Shown: positions 54,416 through 63,983 of the stretch, piece by piece | Layout: each line of letters starts with the position of its first letter | Position numbering within the stretch: the stretch's first letter is position 1 | From: Pseudomonas caricapapayae | Lineage (GTDB): Bacteria > Pseudomonadota > Gammaproteobacteria > Pseudomonadales > Pseudomonadaceae | NCBI RefSeq assembly: GCF_001400735.1 | Contig: NZ_LJPW01000140.1 | Span: 1-64,000 of the forward strand | Direction of reading: 5' to 3' | DNA: 64,000 nt | Program-made: the position numbers and the translations under genes | The notes under the pieces: model-generated | The model's database searches: none | What the model was told of the DNA's origin: nothing | What the model saw: the letters and a program-made list of their open reading frames with translations, nothing else

Positions 54416-55345
54416 ATGATGATTGGCATTAAAAGCATAGCGAGTTACGTGCCCACTGCTGGCGTGGATAACTACGCTCAAGGTGCCAGTTTCGGCAAGG
54501 ATGAAGATTTCATCCTCGGGAAAATCGGCTCCACGTTCCTGCCGCGCAAAGACGCTGGCCAGGAAACCTCGGATCTGTGCGTTGAAGCGGCCAATACGCT
54601 GTTTGCCAGCAACCCGCAGCTCAAGCGTGAAAGCATTGATGTACTGATCGTCGTCACTCAGAACGGCGACGAAGAGGGGCTGCCGCACACCGCAGCCATC
54701 GTTCAGGACAAGCTGGGCCTGTCGACCAACGTTGCCGCGTTCGATATTTCGCTGGGTTGTTCCGGCTATGTCTACGGCATTTATGCGATCAAGGGTTTTA
54801 TGGAAGCGGCGGGCCTGAAGAACGGGCTGCTGATAACCGCTGATCCGTATTCGAAAATCGTCGACCCGCAGGATCGCAACACCACCATGTTGTTTGGCGA
54901 TGCCGCGACGGCGACCTGGATGGGTGAGGACGCTGCCTGGCAACTGGGCAAGGCAAAATTCGGTACCGACGGTTCGGGTGCGCCGCACTTGAAGGTCAGC
55001 AACGGCGTATTTTTCATGAACGGCCGTCAGGTGTTCAATTTCGCCTTGCTCAAAGTGCCCGCGCATCTGCACGAGCTGTTGGGCGAGTCGGAGCTGACGC
55101 CGGACGATATCGACGCCTTCTGCATCCATCAGGGCAGTGCGGCGATTGTCGATGCCGTGGCACGGCGTTTCGAGGACAAGCCCGAGAAGTTTCTCAAGGA
55201 CATGGTCGAAACGGGTAACACCGTATCGTCCAGTATTCCGTTGTTGATTGAAAAACACGTGCTCAACTCGTCCTGGCACCGTGTCGCGTTGAGCGGTTTT
55301 GGTGTGGGGCTCTCCTGGGGTTCAGCCATTATCTATAAAGCCTGA
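54416..55345 (+). CDS. KAS III-like protein of the flagellin glycosylation island (orf3)
   Basis: A 309-residue FabH-family enzyme with the triad Cys115 (SLGCSGYVYG), His238 (IHQGSAA) and Asn268 (ETGNTVSS). It is the third gene of the known fgt1-fgt2-orf3 island of P. syringae. It should condense an acyl-CoA with malonyl-ACP, probably for an acyl group on the glycan or for a related lipid signal. It is distinct from the KAS III at 18175 and lacks an adjacent carrier protein. The ATG pair at 54416/54419 follows GGGA. Its role is less clear than that of its neighbours. Confidence 0.88.
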   Translation: MMIGIKSIASYVPTAGVDNYAQGASFGKDEDFILGKIGSTFLPRKDAGQETSDLCVEAANTLFASNPQLKRESIDVLIVVTQNGDEEGLPHTAAIVQDKLGLSTNVAAFDISLGCSGYVYGIYAIKGFMEAAGLKNGLLITADPYSKIVDPQDRNTTMLFGDAATATWMGEDAAWQLGKAKFGTDGSGAPHLKVSNGVFFMNGRQVFNFALLKVPAHLHELLGESELTPDDIDAFCIHQGSAAIVDAVARRFEDKPEKFLKDMVETGNTVSSSIPLLIEKHVLNSSWHRVALSGFGVGLSWGSAIIYKA

Positions 55346-55367
55346 ATCACCGTCGGCTATTAAAGAG

Positions 55368-55402
55368 CGCCCGGGGTCTTGACGACTGCGGGCGTTTTTT
55401 TT
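55368..55402 (+). terminator. Rho-independent terminator before fliC
   Basis: CGCCCG and CGGGCG arms enclose a 15-base loop, and eight T follow (55395-55402). It isolates fliC from the glycosylation island. Confidence 0.85.
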
Positions 55403-55569
55403 GAATAATCGATTCTGTTCACATGTTTGAACTTCGGTACTTGCCGGATTTGCCCGGCGCGCTAAGTTCAGGTCGTGGTTTTTTGCCCCGTCCTGATGGT
55501 TTGATTTCGACCTAATCCCTTGTTTTACAAGGGGTTCAGGAATGATGGCAAAATATTCAAAAAAAACCC

Positions 55570-55596
55570 TCAAGCAACCTGCCATCGCGACGATAA
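55570..55596 (+). promoter_or_regulatory. FliA (sigma-28) promoter of fliC
   Basis: TCAAGCAA, 11 bases, then GACGATAA (7 of 8 to GCCGATAA). The -35 has the TCAAG form usual in Pseudomonas flagellin promoters. The start would be near 55603, about 75 bases before the ATG; GAGGA is the ribosome site. The rest of this 332-base gap holds the terminator above and AT-rich sequence. Confidence 0.78.
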
Positions 55597-55677
55597 CTAT
55601 TACGAAGGTTCTCTAGGCACACCCGGCGCTAGCAGGGGCCGGAAGCCACGTAGTACCAAACCAACGAGGAATTCATC

Positions 55678-56526
55678 ATGGCTTTAACAGTAAACACCAA
55701 CGTAGCATCGTTGAACGTCCAGAAGAACCTGGGTCGCGCTTCCGACGCACTTTCGACCTCGATGACTCGTCTGTCTTCCGGTCTGAAAATCAACAGCGCC
55801 AAAGATGACGCTGCCGGCCTGCAAATCGCTACCAAGATCACTTCGCAGATCCGTGGTCAGACAATGGCGATCAAAAACGCCAACGACGGTATGTCCCTGG
55901 CTCAGACCGCTGAAGGCGCTCTGCAAGAGTCGACCAACATTCTGCAGCGTATGCGTGAACTGGCTGTTCAGTCGCGAAACGACAGCAACAGCTCTACTGA
56001 CCGCGACGCGCTGAACAAAGAATTCACCGCGATGAGTTCCGAGCTGACCCGTATCGCCAACAGCACCAACCTGAACGGCAAGAACCTGATCGACGGTTCC
56101 GCCAGCACCATGACTTTCCAGGTTGGCTCCAACTCGGGCTCTTCGAACCAGATCACTCTGACTCTGAGCGCAAGTTTTGACGCAAACACCCTGGGTGTCG
56201 GCTCGGCCATCACTATCGCCGGTTCCGACAGCACTGCTGCAGAGACCAACTTCTCTGCTGCAATTGCCGCAATCGACTCGGCTCTGCAGACCATCAACTC
56301 CACCCGTGCTGACCTCGGTGCTGCACAAAACCGTCTGACCAGCACCATCTCCAACTTGCAGAACATCAACGAAAACGCCAGTGCTGCACTGGGTCGCGTA
56401 CAAGATACCGACTTCGCTGCTGAAACTGCACAGCTGACCAAGCAACAGACCCTGCAACAGGCTTCCACCTCTGTTCTGGCTCAGGCTAACCAGCTGCCAT
56501 CCGCTGTACTGAAACTGCTTCAGTAA
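55678..56526 (+). CDS. fliC: Flagellin FliC
   Basis: A 282-residue flagellin. The conserved D0/D1 ends are [18 protein letters not shown] and the C-terminal [14 protein letters not shown]. The flg22 region (about 30-51) has the P. syringae form [18 protein letters not shown], and the flgII-28 region (about 84-111) includes [18 protein letters not shown]. Ser is present at 143, 164, 176, 183, 193 and 201, the six sites glycosylated in pv. tabaci. It has its own FliA promoter and terminator and is exported with the help of FliS. Confidence 0.98.
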   Translation: MALTVNTNVASLNVQKNLGRASDALSTSMTRLSSGLKINSAKDDAAGLQIATKITSQIRGQTMAIKNANDGMSLAQTAEGALQESTNILQRMRELAVQSRNDSNSSTDRDALNKEFTAMSSELTRIANSTNLNGKNLIDGSASTMTFQVGSNSGSSNQITLTLSASFDANTLGVGSAITIAGSDSTAAETNFSAAIAAIDSALQTINSTRADLGAAQNRLTSTISNLQNINENASAALGRVQDTDFAAETAQLTKQQTLQQASTSVLAQANQLPSAVLKLLQ

Positions 56527-56542
56527 TATCGGCATGAGTTTT

Positions 56543-56579
56543 AGCGGGGGAGTGCGTAACAGCGCTCTCTCGCTTTTTT
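56543..56579 (+). terminator. Terminator after fliC
   Basis: An imperfect stem running from AGCG (56543) to CGCT (56571-56574) with an inner GC-rich part and a final run of six T. It starts 17 bases past the stop and ends just before the flaG ribosome site. Confidence 0.75.
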
Positions 56580-56598
56580 ACTTTCGGAGGTGATGGTC

Positions 56599-56991
56599 AT
56601 GGATATGAGTGTAAAGCTGAACTTGTCTTATCCGGCCGCTCAACCGGCGAGTCAGGCTCCGCTGCCGGACAAGTCTGTTGACAAGCCTGCCGATACGCCG
56701 ACAGTCGAGCGTGTTGCAGCCCCCGCGGAGAGTAAAGGCTCAGATCTGCACAAGGATGATTCTCACGACGAGGCGAAAGTCAAAGCCGCTGCAGAAGACA
56801 TCCAGAAATTTTTTCACTCGGTCAAACGCAATCTCGAGTTCTCGATTGACGAAGCTTCTGGCAAAGTGATCGTGAAAGTGATTGCCAGTGATTCTGGTGA
56901 AGTGGTTCGACAGATTCCCAATGCAGAAATCCTGAAGCTGGCCGATAGCCTGAGTGATGCGAACAGTTTGTTGTTCCGCGCCAAGGCCTGA
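56599..56991 (+). CDS. flaG: FlaG-family flagellar protein
   Basis: A 130-residue protein of the FlaG family. The N-terminal half is polar and probably unfolded; the C-terminal half has the conserved SVKRNLEFSIDEASGKVIVKV and GEVVRQIPNAEILKLADSL. FlaG affects filament length in other bacteria. Of several start codons in a row, ATG 56599 has the best spacing (8-9 bases) from GGAGG. It lies between fliC and fliD, as in P. aeruginosa. Confidence 0.9.
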   Translation: MDMSVKLNLSYPAAQPASQAPLPDKSVDKPADTPTVERVAAPAESKGSDLHKDDSHDEAKVKAAAEDIQKFFHSVKRNLEFSIDEASGKVIVKVIASDSGEVVRQIPNAEILKLADSLSDANSLLFRAKA

Positions 56992-57074
56992 CCGCCAGTA
57001 AGGTATTTGTTGCCGTTTTGCCAGTCCTTTGACGGGGCGGCAAGACTGGCGACATTCTTGAAGGGAGAAGCACA

Positions 57075-58550
57075 ATGGCAAGTCCAATTACATCTTCGAC
57101 GGGTCTTGGCTCGGGTCTGGCAATTACTGCCATCGTTGAAGGTCTTGTAGGGGCCGAGAAGGCACCCAAGCAGAACCAGATCGACAAACAGACCGCGGCC
57201 ACAACCGCATCACTGTCGGGTGTCAGCCAGCTGACGTCGGCACTCGCGGCGTTCCAGAAAACCCTGGATACCCTGGGCAGTTCCACGACGCCTGCGTTTC
57301 AGGGCTTTGCTGCGACATCGGCCGATGAAGCAGTGGTCAAGGCGACAGCGGGCAATACGGCAGTCAACGGCACGTACGCTATTGGTATAACCCAACTGGC
57401 AACGCCCTCGAAGGTTGCTACTGCTGCGCTGAATGCCACGCAGGCGAGTGCTATTCCGAGTGGTACCCTGAAAATCACTCAAAATGGCACTGATTACAAT
57501 GTCCTGGTCGACAAGACCTCGACGCTGCAGGAAGTGCGCGACAAGATCAACTCGACCCTGCAGGGGAAAGGCATTACTGCCAACATTATCAACGACAGTA
57601 ACGGTTCGAGGCTGGTGTTCAGTTCGACCACGACTGGCAAGGGCAGTGACATCTCGGTGGTGGGGGCTTCCGGTCAGGAGGCGTTGAACATCGACGGTAC
57701 CAAGTTGATGAGTTCCACAAGTGCCGGTACTGATGCAAGTGGTAAAGCCATTCCTGGTGCCGGTGCGATCGTCGATGTTGCCAAGGATGCCGAGTTCACG
57801 GTCGATGGGCTGAGTCTCACCAGCAAGACGAATACCGTGAGCACGGCTATTTCCGGTCTGACATTCGAACTGGTCGCGCCCAGCACCGCTGCCAGCCCGA
57901 CCACCACGGTTACGGTAGCCACCAACACCGACGGCCTGAAGTCGTCGCTGCAGTCCTTTGTCGACTCCTACAACACACTGGTATCGCTAGTGTCTTCGCT
58001 GACCAAGGGGAGCATCGACGCCGATGGTAAATACACTGCGGCCGCTTTGACCGGTGACGCCACCCCGCGCGCGTTGCTGGCAACGATACGTAGCCAGATC
58101 GCCAGTGCCACTTCGGGAGCTGGCCTGAGTTCGCTTTCGCAGCTGGGGATCAAGACTCAGCAGGCGGACGGCAAACTGTCATTGAATACGAGTGAATTCA
58201 CCACGGCATTGAGTGATAAAAAACTGGGCAGTCAGATCCAGGCGATGTTTACCGGTGCAACAAATGCCGATGGCACCACCTCGGATGGTTTGATTGCGCG
58301 CATGAACAAAGCGCTGCTGCCTTATACGAAGTCCGACGGAGTTCTGGCCAGCAAGACCACCAGTCTCAATAAAGTGCAGACCCGGCTCGCCAGTGATCAG
58401 GATGCCCTCGACCGTCGTATTGCGAGTCTGACTACAACCCTGACCAAGAAATATAATGCGATGGACCTGGTTGTCGGGCAGCTCAAAGCAACCGCGACCA
58501 ATATCACTTCTATTTTTGAAGCGATGAACGCGCAGAAAAACGCCTCGTAA
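57075..58550 (+). CDS. fliD: Filament cap protein FliD (HAP2)
   Basis: A 491-residue cap protein. The N-terminal core SSTGLGSGLAITAIVEGLVGAE and the C-terminal coiled coil (RRIASLTTTLTKKYNAMDLVV) are typical; the Ser/Thr-rich middle forms the outer domains that fold flagellin at the tip. AGGGAGAAG precedes the ATG. A terminator follows. Confidence 0.96.
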   Translation: MASPITSSTGLGSGLAITAIVEGLVGAEKAPKQNQIDKQTAATTASLSGVSQLTSALAAFQKTLDTLGSSTTPAFQGFAATSADEAVVKATAGNTAVNGTYAIGITQLATPSKVATAALNATQASAIPSGTLKITQNGTDYNVLVDKTSTLQEVRDKINSTLQGKGITANIINDSNGSRLVFSSTTTGKGSDISVVGASGQEALNIDGTKLMSSTSAGTDASGKAIPGAGAIVDVAKDAEFTVDGLSLTSKTNTVSTAISGLTFELVAPSTAASPTTTVTVATNTDGLKSSLQSFVDSYNTLVSLVSSLTKGSIDADGKYTAAALTGDATPRALLATIRSQIASATSGAGLSSLSQLGIKTQQADGKLSLNTSEFTTALSDKKLGSQIQAMFTGATNADGTTSDGLIARMNKALLPYTKSDGVLASKTTSLNKVQTRLASDQDALDRRIASLTTTLTKKYNAMDLVVGQLKATATNITSIFEAMNAQKNAS

Positions 58551-58573
58551 AAAGCGTTGCAGAAGTGCCAGGA

Positions 58574-58596
58574 ACCCGACGCCATGTCGGGTTTTT
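58574..58596 (+). terminator. Rho-independent terminator after fliD
   Basis: ACCCGAC and GTCGGGT arms around GCCAT, then TTTT. It starts 23 bases past the fliD stop and lies just before the fliS promoter. Confidence 0.85.
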
Positions 58597-58606
58597 GCTT
58601 TTGGGC

Positions 58607-58633
58607 TAAAGTTTCTGCGCGATACGTCGATAG
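58607..58633 (+). promoter_or_regulatory. FliA (sigma-28) promoter of fliS
   Basis: A perfect -35 TAAAGTTT, then exactly 11 bases, then GTCGATAG (6 of 8 to GCCGATAA). The start would fall about 35 bases before the fliS ATG. Confidence 0.8.
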
Positions 58634-58674
58634 CTTGAGTATCAGTATTATGGATTTGCGACGAGGTCCCCTTT

Positions 58675-59064
58675 ATGAATCCGATGTTAGCGTTGCGGCA
58701 GTATCAGAAGATCGGCTCCCAGGCTCAGACCTCGGAGGCCAGTCCTCACCGTCTGGTTCAGATGTTGATGGAGGGTGGTCTCGACCGTATCGCTCAAGCC
58801 AAGGGTGCCATGGCGCGCAAGGACATCGCCAATAAGGGTGTGTTCATCAGCAAGGCTATCGGCATCGTGGGTGGGCTTCGTGAAGGTCTGGATCTGGAAA
58901 ACGAGCCCAGCGAAGCGCTGGTCAGGCAGGACAGTCTCTATCACTACATGATGACGCGTCTGGCCGAGGCCAATGCCCGCAACGATCAAAAGATGCTCGA
59001 CGAAGTTGCCGGCCTGCTGATCACTGTCAAGGAAGGCTGGGACGCTATCGGCACCGCGCAATAA
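58675..59064 (+). CDS. fliS: Flagellin export chaperone FliS
   Basis: A 129-residue helical-bundle protein that wraps the flagellin C-terminus before export. The start MNPMLALRQYQKIGSQAQTS and the helix SPHRLVQMLMEGGLDRIAQA match the family. Its FliA promoter and the preceding terminator separate it from fliD. The FliT-like gene follows by 33 bases. Confidence 0.95.
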   Translation: MNPMLALRQYQKIGSQAQTSEASPHRLVQMLMEGGLDRIAQAKGAMARKDIANKGVFISKAIGIVGGLREGLDLENEPSEALVRQDSLYHYMMTRLAEANARNDQKMLDEVAGLLITVKEGWDAIGTAQ

Positions 59065-59097
59065 GCAATAATTTGCTGCCCTGAGGAGAACAAGACA

Positions 59098-59394
59098 ATG
59101 AGTGCTGCGCTCAAGCGTATCGAAGAAACCCGGGAAGCCTTGGTGGGGGCGTTGGCCGAGCGCGACTGGGAGGCTATCGTCAAGCTTGACCTGGCATGCC
59201 GCGAGTGTGTCGATGCCGTTGTCAGCGAGGCGCCCGCCGACGAGCCGGCGCTGCGCAGCAACCTTGAGGAATTATTAGGGGTCTACAGGCAACTGATTGA
59301 TGTTGCAACCGGGGAGCGTCAAGCCGTCGTCGATGAAATGGCTCAAATCCAGAATGCGAAGAACGCGACGAAGGTATACCATCTGTTCGGTTAA
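59098..59394 (+). CDS. FliT-like flagellar chaperone
   Basis: A 98-residue, almost wholly helical and acidic protein (ALVGALAERDWEAIVKLDLAC, LLGVYRQLIDVATGERQAVV). In pseudomonads a small gene in this place between fliS and fleQ encodes a FliT/FleP-type protein, expected to bind FliD for export. Sequence similarity among such proteins is low, so the call rests mostly on size, helical pattern and position. The ribosome site is GAGGAG. Confidence 0.75.
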   Translation: MSAALKRIEETREALVGALAERDWEAIVKLDLACRECVDAVVSEAPADEPALRSNLEELLGVYRQLIDVATGERQAVVDEMAQIQNAKNATKVYHLFG

Positions 59395-59458
59395 TGTTTA
59401 ATTGTCATTTTTATTGTTCGACAAGAATTTCGCCATAAATTTGACTGTGTCCGTTTTT

Positions 59459-59487
59459 TTGACTTAACTAGTGATGTTTACTATTTT
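59459..59487 (+). promoter_or_regulatory. Possible sigma-70 promoter of fleQ
   Basis: TTGACT (59459-59464), 17 bases, then TATTTT (59482-59487) in an AT-rich stretch 85 bases before fleQ. As master regulator, fleQ should not depend on sigma-54. The -10 match is only fair. Confidence 0.4.
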
Positions 59488-59571
59488 CTGGCGTCTCAAG
59501 GTTTATACAGCTGAGATGCCAAGCTGCCCCCCAATCATGAGCATTGAGTTGACTAGGGAAGTTGCTATTGC

Positions 59572-61047
59572 ATGTGGCGTGAAATCAAGATTCTGCTAAT
59601 CGATGACGATAGCCAGCGCCGCCGGGATCTGGCGGTTATCCTGAATTTTCTTGGCGAAGAAAATCTCTCCTGTTCAAGCCAGGACTGGCAACAGGTGGTC
59701 GGCTCTCTGGCGTCCCCACGAGAAGTGCTGTGCGTGCTGGTCGGTAGCGTAAGTGCTCCGGGCAGCCTGCAAGGGCTTCTTAAGACCATCGCAGCATGGG
59801 ATGAGTTCCTTCCGGTGCTGCTGATGAGTGAAAATTCTTCTGTCGAGCTGCCGGAGGACTTGCGCAGGCGGGTTCTTTCCGCGCTCGAGATGCCTCCCAG
59901 CTACAGCAAGCTGCTCGACTCCCTGCACCGTGCCCAGGTCTATCGCGAGATGTACGATCAGGCCCGTGAGCGCGGTCGTCATCGAGAGCCCAACCTGTTC
60001 CGCAGCCTGGTAGGCACCAGTCGCGCGATTCAGCACGTGCGGCAGATGATGCAGCAGGTTGCAGATACCGACGCCAGCGTACTGATTCTTGGCGAGTCGG
60101 GGACCGGCAAGGAAGTGGTTGCGCGCAACCTGCATTACCACTCCAAGCGCCGCGACGCGCCGTTCGTGCCGGTCAACTGCGGTGCCATTCCCGCCGAACT
60201 GCTCGAAAGCGAGTTGTTCGGGCATGAGAAGGGCGCGTTCACCGGTGCAATCACCAGCCGTGCAGGCCGCTTCGAGCTGGCCAACGGCGGTACGTTGTTT
60301 CTCGATGAAATCGGCGACATGCCGCTGCCGATGCAGGTCAAACTGCTTCGCGTCCTGCAGGAGCGCACATTCGAGCGAGTGGGCAGCAACAAGACGCAGA
60401 GCATCGACGTGCGCATTATTGCCGCGACGCACAAGAACCTCGAAAACATGATCGAGCTTGGCAGCTTCCGCGAAGACCTTTATTACCGTCTCAATGTGTT
60501 CCCCATCGAGATGGCACCGTTGCGCGAACGTGTCGAAGACATACCGCTGTTGATGAACGAGCTGATCTCGCGCATGGAGCACGAAAAGCGCGGCTCGATC
60601 CGATTCAACTCGGCCGCGATCATGTCGCTTTGCCGTCATGCCTGGCCGGGCAACGTCCGTGAGCTGGCCAACCTGGTCGAGCGCATGGCGATCATGCACC
60701 CCTATGGTGTGATCGGTGTGGCCGAGCTGCCGAAGAAATTCCGCTACGTTGATGACGAAGACGAGCAGATGGTCGACAGCATGCGCAGCGATATCGAAGA
60801 GCGCGTTGCCATCAACAGCAACACGCCGAACTTCGCTTCTGGCGCGATGCTGCCCCCCGAAGGGCTTGATCTGAAAGACTACCTTGGTGGTCTGGAGCAA
60901 GGCCTGATCCAGCAGGCGCTCGATGATGCCAACGGTATTGTCGCCCGCGCTGCGGAGCGCTTGCGGATTCGTCGCACCACACTGGTAGAGAAGATGCGCA
61001 AGTACGGTATGAGCCGTCGTGAAGGTGACGAACAGGCAGATGATTGA
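59572..61047 (+). CDS. fleQ: Flagellar master regulator FleQ
   Basis: A 491-residue sigma-54 activator and c-di-GMP sensor. The N-terminal receiver-like domain (1-120) keeps the fold (ILLIDDD) but has Gly/Ser where the phospho-Asp should be ([11 protein letters not shown]), as in known FleQ. The AAA+ domain has GESGTGKE (about 174) and GAFTGA (about 222). A Fis-type helix-turn-helix ends it ([20 protein letters not shown]). It activates fleSR and basal-body genes and is opposed by FleN, encoded elsewhere. Confidence 0.97.
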   Translation: MWREIKILLIDDDSQRRRDLAVILNFLGEENLSCSSQDWQQVVGSLASPREVLCVLVGSVSAPGSLQGLLKTIAAWDEFLPVLLMSENSSVELPEDLRRRVLSALEMPPSYSKLLDSLHRAQVYREMYDQARERGRHREPNLFRSLVGTSRAIQHVRQMMQQVADTDASVLILGESGTGKEVVARNLHYHSKRRDAPFVPVNCGAIPAELLESELFGHEKGAFTGAITSRAGRFELANGGTLFLDEIGDMPLPMQVKLLRVLQERTFERVGSNKTQSIDVRIIAATHKNLENMIELGSFREDLYYRLNVFPIEMAPLRERVEDIPLLMNELISRMEHEKRGSIRFNSAAIMSLCRHAWPGNVRELANLVERMAIMHPYGVIGVAELPKKFRYVDDEDEQMVDSMRSDIEERVAINSNTPNFASGAMLPPEGLDLKDYLGGLEQGLIQQALDDANGIVARAAERLRIRRTTLVEKMRKYGMSRREGDEQADD

Positions 61048-61071
61048 CGCCTTGATTCAGCGCCAAAAACC

Positions 61072-61100
61072 AAGCCCCTGAATTTTCAGGGGTTTTTTTT
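61072..61100 (+). terminator. Rho-independent terminator after fleQ
   Basis: CCCCTGAA and TTCAGGGG arms with a very tight centre, followed by eight T. It lies directly ahead of the fleSR promoter. Confidence 0.94.
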
Positions 61101-61116
61101 CGGCACGAGGATTGCT
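61101..61116 (+). promoter_or_regulatory. Sigma-54 promoter of fleSR
   Basis: CGGCACGAGGATTGCT has GG (61102-61103) and GC (61114-61115) with 10 bases between and near-consensus elements. Expected to be driven by FleQ. The start would lie near 61127, some 40 bases before fleS. Confidence 0.85.
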
Positions 61117-61169
61117 AAGTCTCTCTTAACACACCGTTTACTGACGGTCCGCCACGAGAGAGATGAACC

Positions 61170-62384
61170 ATGTCCCAGGCCGCCCAACTGACTTCCGCCC
61201 TATCTGCCCAGGCTCAGTACTCTCCGGAGCTGGAAAGTCGTCAGGGGCTGGAGCAGGCGTTCTCGCTGTTCAATCAGATGTCCGCGCAACTGACCGATTC
61301 CTACGGCCTGCTGGAAGCGCGTGTCACCGAACTCAAGGGTGAGCTGGCCCATGCCGGAGCTCAGCGTCTGCAGGAGCTGGCGGAAAAAGAGCGGCTGGCA
61401 AACCGTCTGCAGAACCTGCTTGATCTGCTGCCCGGCGGAGTGATCGTGATTGACGGCATGGGTGTGGTGCGCGAAGCCAATCCAGCTGCCATCGATCTGC
61501 TCGGTCAGCCCTTGTTGGGCATGCTCTGGCGCCACGTTATCAGCCGCTGCTTTGCGCCCCGCGAGGATGACGGTCACGAAGTCTCCCTCAAGGACGGCCG
61601 CAGGCTTTCGATTGCCACACGTTCTCTGGATGCCGAGCCCGGGCAACTGGTGCTGCTCAATGACCTGACTGAAACGCGGCACCTTCAGGAGCAACTGGCC
61701 CGTCACGAGCGATTGTCATCGCTGGGGCGCATGGTCGCTTCTCTGGCGCATCAGATTCGTACGCCATTGTCGGCCGCCATGATCTATGCCAGCCATCTGA
61801 CCGAGCAGGAACTGCCGGTGGAAACCCAGCAGCGTTTTGCTGCACGGCTCAAGGATCGTCTGCATGAGCTTGAACATCAGGTTCGCGACATGTTGGTGTT
61901 TGCCCGTGGCGAGTTGCCGCTGACGGATCGGCTCACGCCCGGCGCGTTGTTTCAGGCCTTGCAAAACGCTGCAGCGACCCATGTGCAGGGTGTGTCAGTG
62001 CGTTGGCAGTGCGACAGCATCGACGGCGAGTTGCTTTGCAACCGCGATACCCTGGTCGGTGCGTTGCTCAACCTGATTGAGAACGCAGTCCAGGCCAGTG
62101 CCGGCCACACATGCCTGAAGATTCATGCTTACAGCCGCGGCAACGTGTTACGGCTGTGTTTCAGTGATAACGGCAGCGGCATGGACAAGGTCGCGCTGGC
62201 ACGCATCGGTGAGCCATTCTTCACCACCAAGACCACCGGCACCGGACTGGGTCTGGCCGTGGTGACGGCGGTGTCGCGTGCGCATCAGGGTGGCGTGCAT
62301 TATCTGTCGCGGGTCGGTCGTGGCACTTGCGCTATTGTCAGCTTGCCACTGATCCCTGCATCCAGCCCGACAGGTACTAACTGA
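61170..62384 (+). CDS. fleS: Flagellar sensor kinase FleS
   Basis: A soluble 404-residue histidine kinase that phosphorylates FleR. After an N-terminal helix and coiled coil (to about 80) come a PAS domain (about 85-165; LLDLLPGGVIVIDGMGVV), the phospho-His in ASLAHQIRTPLS (His194), and the ATPase boxes NLIENAVQAS, FSDNGSGMD and GTGLGLAVV. There is no membrane segment, so it senses an internal cue, probably basal-body assembly. Its stop shares one base with fleR. Confidence 0.95.
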   Translation: MSQAAQLTSALSAQAQYSPELESRQGLEQAFSLFNQMSAQLTDSYGLLEARVTELKGELAHAGAQRLQELAEKERLANRLQNLLDLLPGGVIVIDGMGVVREANPAAIDLLGQPLLGMLWRHVISRCFAPREDDGHEVSLKDGRRLSIATRSLDAEPGQLVLLNDLTETRHLQEQLARHERLSSLGRMVASLAHQIRTPLSAAMIYASHLTEQELPVETQQRFAARLKDRLHELEHQVRDMLVFARGELPLTDRLTPGALFQALQNAAATHVQGVSVRWQCDSIDGELLCNRDTLVGALLNLIENAVQASAGHTCLKIHAYSRGNVLRLCFSDNGSGMDKVALARIGEPFFTTKTTGTGLGLAVVTAVSRAHQGGVHYLSRVGRGTCAIVSLPLIPASSPTGTN

Positions 62385-63802
62385 TGTCGATCAATGTGCT
62401 GTTGGTCGAGGACGACCGTTCGCTTCGGGAGGCGCTTGGAGAGACCCTTGAGCTGGCCGGTTACCGGTATCAGGCCGTTGGCTCCGCCGAAGAGGCGCTG
62501 GTGGCTGCCGAGGCGCAACCGTTCAGTCTTGTGATAAGTGATGTCAACATGCCGGGTATGGACGGCCATCAGTTGCTGAGTCTGCTGCGCAATCGCCATC
62601 CGCAATTGCCGGTGCTGCTGATGACTGCTCACGGCGCAGTCGAGCGTGCGGTCGATGCCATGCGCCAGGGTGCTGCGGATTATCTGGTCAAGCCCTTCGA
62701 GCCCAAGGCATTGATTGCGCTGGTTGCGCGGCACGCCCTGGGTCGTCTGGAACCTGCCGAGCATGACGGGCCGATTGCTGTCGAGCCCGCCAGCATCCAG
62801 TTGTTGAACCTCGCCAGCCGAGTGGCGAAAAGCGACTCCACCGTGCTGATCTCCGGCGAGTCAGGGACCGGTAAAGAAGTGTTGGCGCGTTTCATTCATC
62901 AAAACTCGCCGCGTGCCGATAAGCCGTTTATTGCGATCAACTGCGCTGCGATTCCGGACAACATGCTGGAGGCGACGCTGTTCGGTCATGAGAAGGGCTC
63001 GTTTACCGGTGCCATTGCAGCGCAGGCCGGCAAGTTCGAGCAGGCTGACGGCGGAACGATCTTGCTTGACGAAATTTCCGAAATGCCTCTTGGGCTGCAA
63101 GCCAAGTTGTTGCGTGTGTTGCAGGAACGGGAAGTCGAGCGCGTCGGTGCGCGCAAGCCGATTATTCTGGATATTCGCGTAGTCGCGACCACTAACCGGG
63201 ATCTGGCGGGCGAAGTGGCCGCAGGACGCTTTCGTGAAGATCTGTTTTATCGCCTGTCGGTGTTTCCGCTGGCATGGCAGGCGTTGCGTCAAAGGACTGC
63301 CGATATTCTGCCGTTGGCCGAGCGTCTTATAGCCAAGCACGTCAATAAAATGAAGCACGCGCCGGTTCGTCTTTCTGTCGAGGCGCAGCAGTGTCTGGTC
63401 AGCTACCCGTGGCCCGGCAATGTGCGTGAGCTGGATAACGCCGTACAGCGTGCGTTGATTCTGCAGCAGGGCGGTGTGATACAGGCGCAGGATTTCTGTC
63501 TGTCGGGGCCGGCGGTTAGCGGGATTCCGGTCGCCGCGCTGGCAGAGACTGTGGCGTCTTTGCCTGTCACATCCCAGGCGGACAATTCCGGCGCCGTCCT
63601 CAATCCGGAATCGGTCGGTGCGCTGGGCGATGACCTCAGGCGTCGCGAGTTTCAAATGATCATCGACACCCTGCGCTCGGAACGCGGTCGTCGCAAGGAA
63701 GCTGCCGAACGCCTGGGTATCAGCCCGCGCACATTGCGCTACAAGCTGGCGCAGATGCGTGACGCTGGCATGGACGTGGAAGCCTATCTGTTCGCCACCT
63801 GA
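62384..63802 (+). CDS. fleR: Flagellar sigma-54 response regulator FleR
   Basis: A 472-residue NtrC-type activator. The receiver domain has VEDDRSL and phospho-Asp in VISDVNMPGMDG (about 53). The AAA+ domain has GESGTGKE (about 158) and the sigma-54 contact loop written GSFTGA (about 205), Ser in place of the usual Ala. A Fis-type helix-turn-helix ends it (EAAERLGISPRTLRYKLAQM). It turns on flgBCDE, flgF-L and other class III genes when phosphorylated by FleS. Confidence 0.96.
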   Translation: MSINVLLVEDDRSLREALGETLELAGYRYQAVGSAEEALVAAEAQPFSLVISDVNMPGMDGHQLLSLLRNRHPQLPVLLMTAHGAVERAVDAMRQGAADYLVKPFEPKALIALVARHALGRLEPAEHDGPIAVEPASIQLLNLASRVAKSDSTVLISGESGTGKEVLARFIHQNSPRADKPFIAINCAAIPDNMLEATLFGHEKGSFTGAIAAQAGKFEQADGGTILLDEISEMPLGLQAKLLRVLQEREVERVGARKPIILDIRVVATTNRDLAGEVAAGRFREDLFYRLSVFPLAWQALRQRTADILPLAERLIAKHVNKMKHAPVRLSVEAQQCLVSYPWPGNVRELDNAVQRALILQQGGVIQAQDFCLSGPAVSGIPVAALAETVASLPVTSQADNSGAVLNPESVGALGDDLRRREFQMIIDTLRSERGRRKEAAERLGISPRTLRYKLAQMRDAGMDVEAYLFAT

Positions 63803-63966
63803 GCAGGTGGCACTGACGACCGGTCATGATCGACGGTCGCTGAATATTCGTATGACGATGCAGGCTGGAAATACCTGGATAGCCCCGAAATACGGGCGGT
63901 CTGGAATGATGTGATGTCGAGCAACATGGCATTCACGTCTGGTGTGGCAAATAGCCGCCATCTAGC

Positions 63967-63983
63967 TGGCACCGTTGTTGCTA
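63967..63983 (+). promoter_or_regulatory. Sigma-54 promoter at the right edge, probably for fliE
   Basis: TGGCACCGTTGTTGCTA has GG (63968-63969) and GC (63980-63981) exactly 10 bases apart and near-perfect elements. In pseudomonads fliEFGHIJ follows fleR, and the coding region would begin just beyond the window. The remaining 198 bases after fleR show no gene. Confidence 0.8.
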
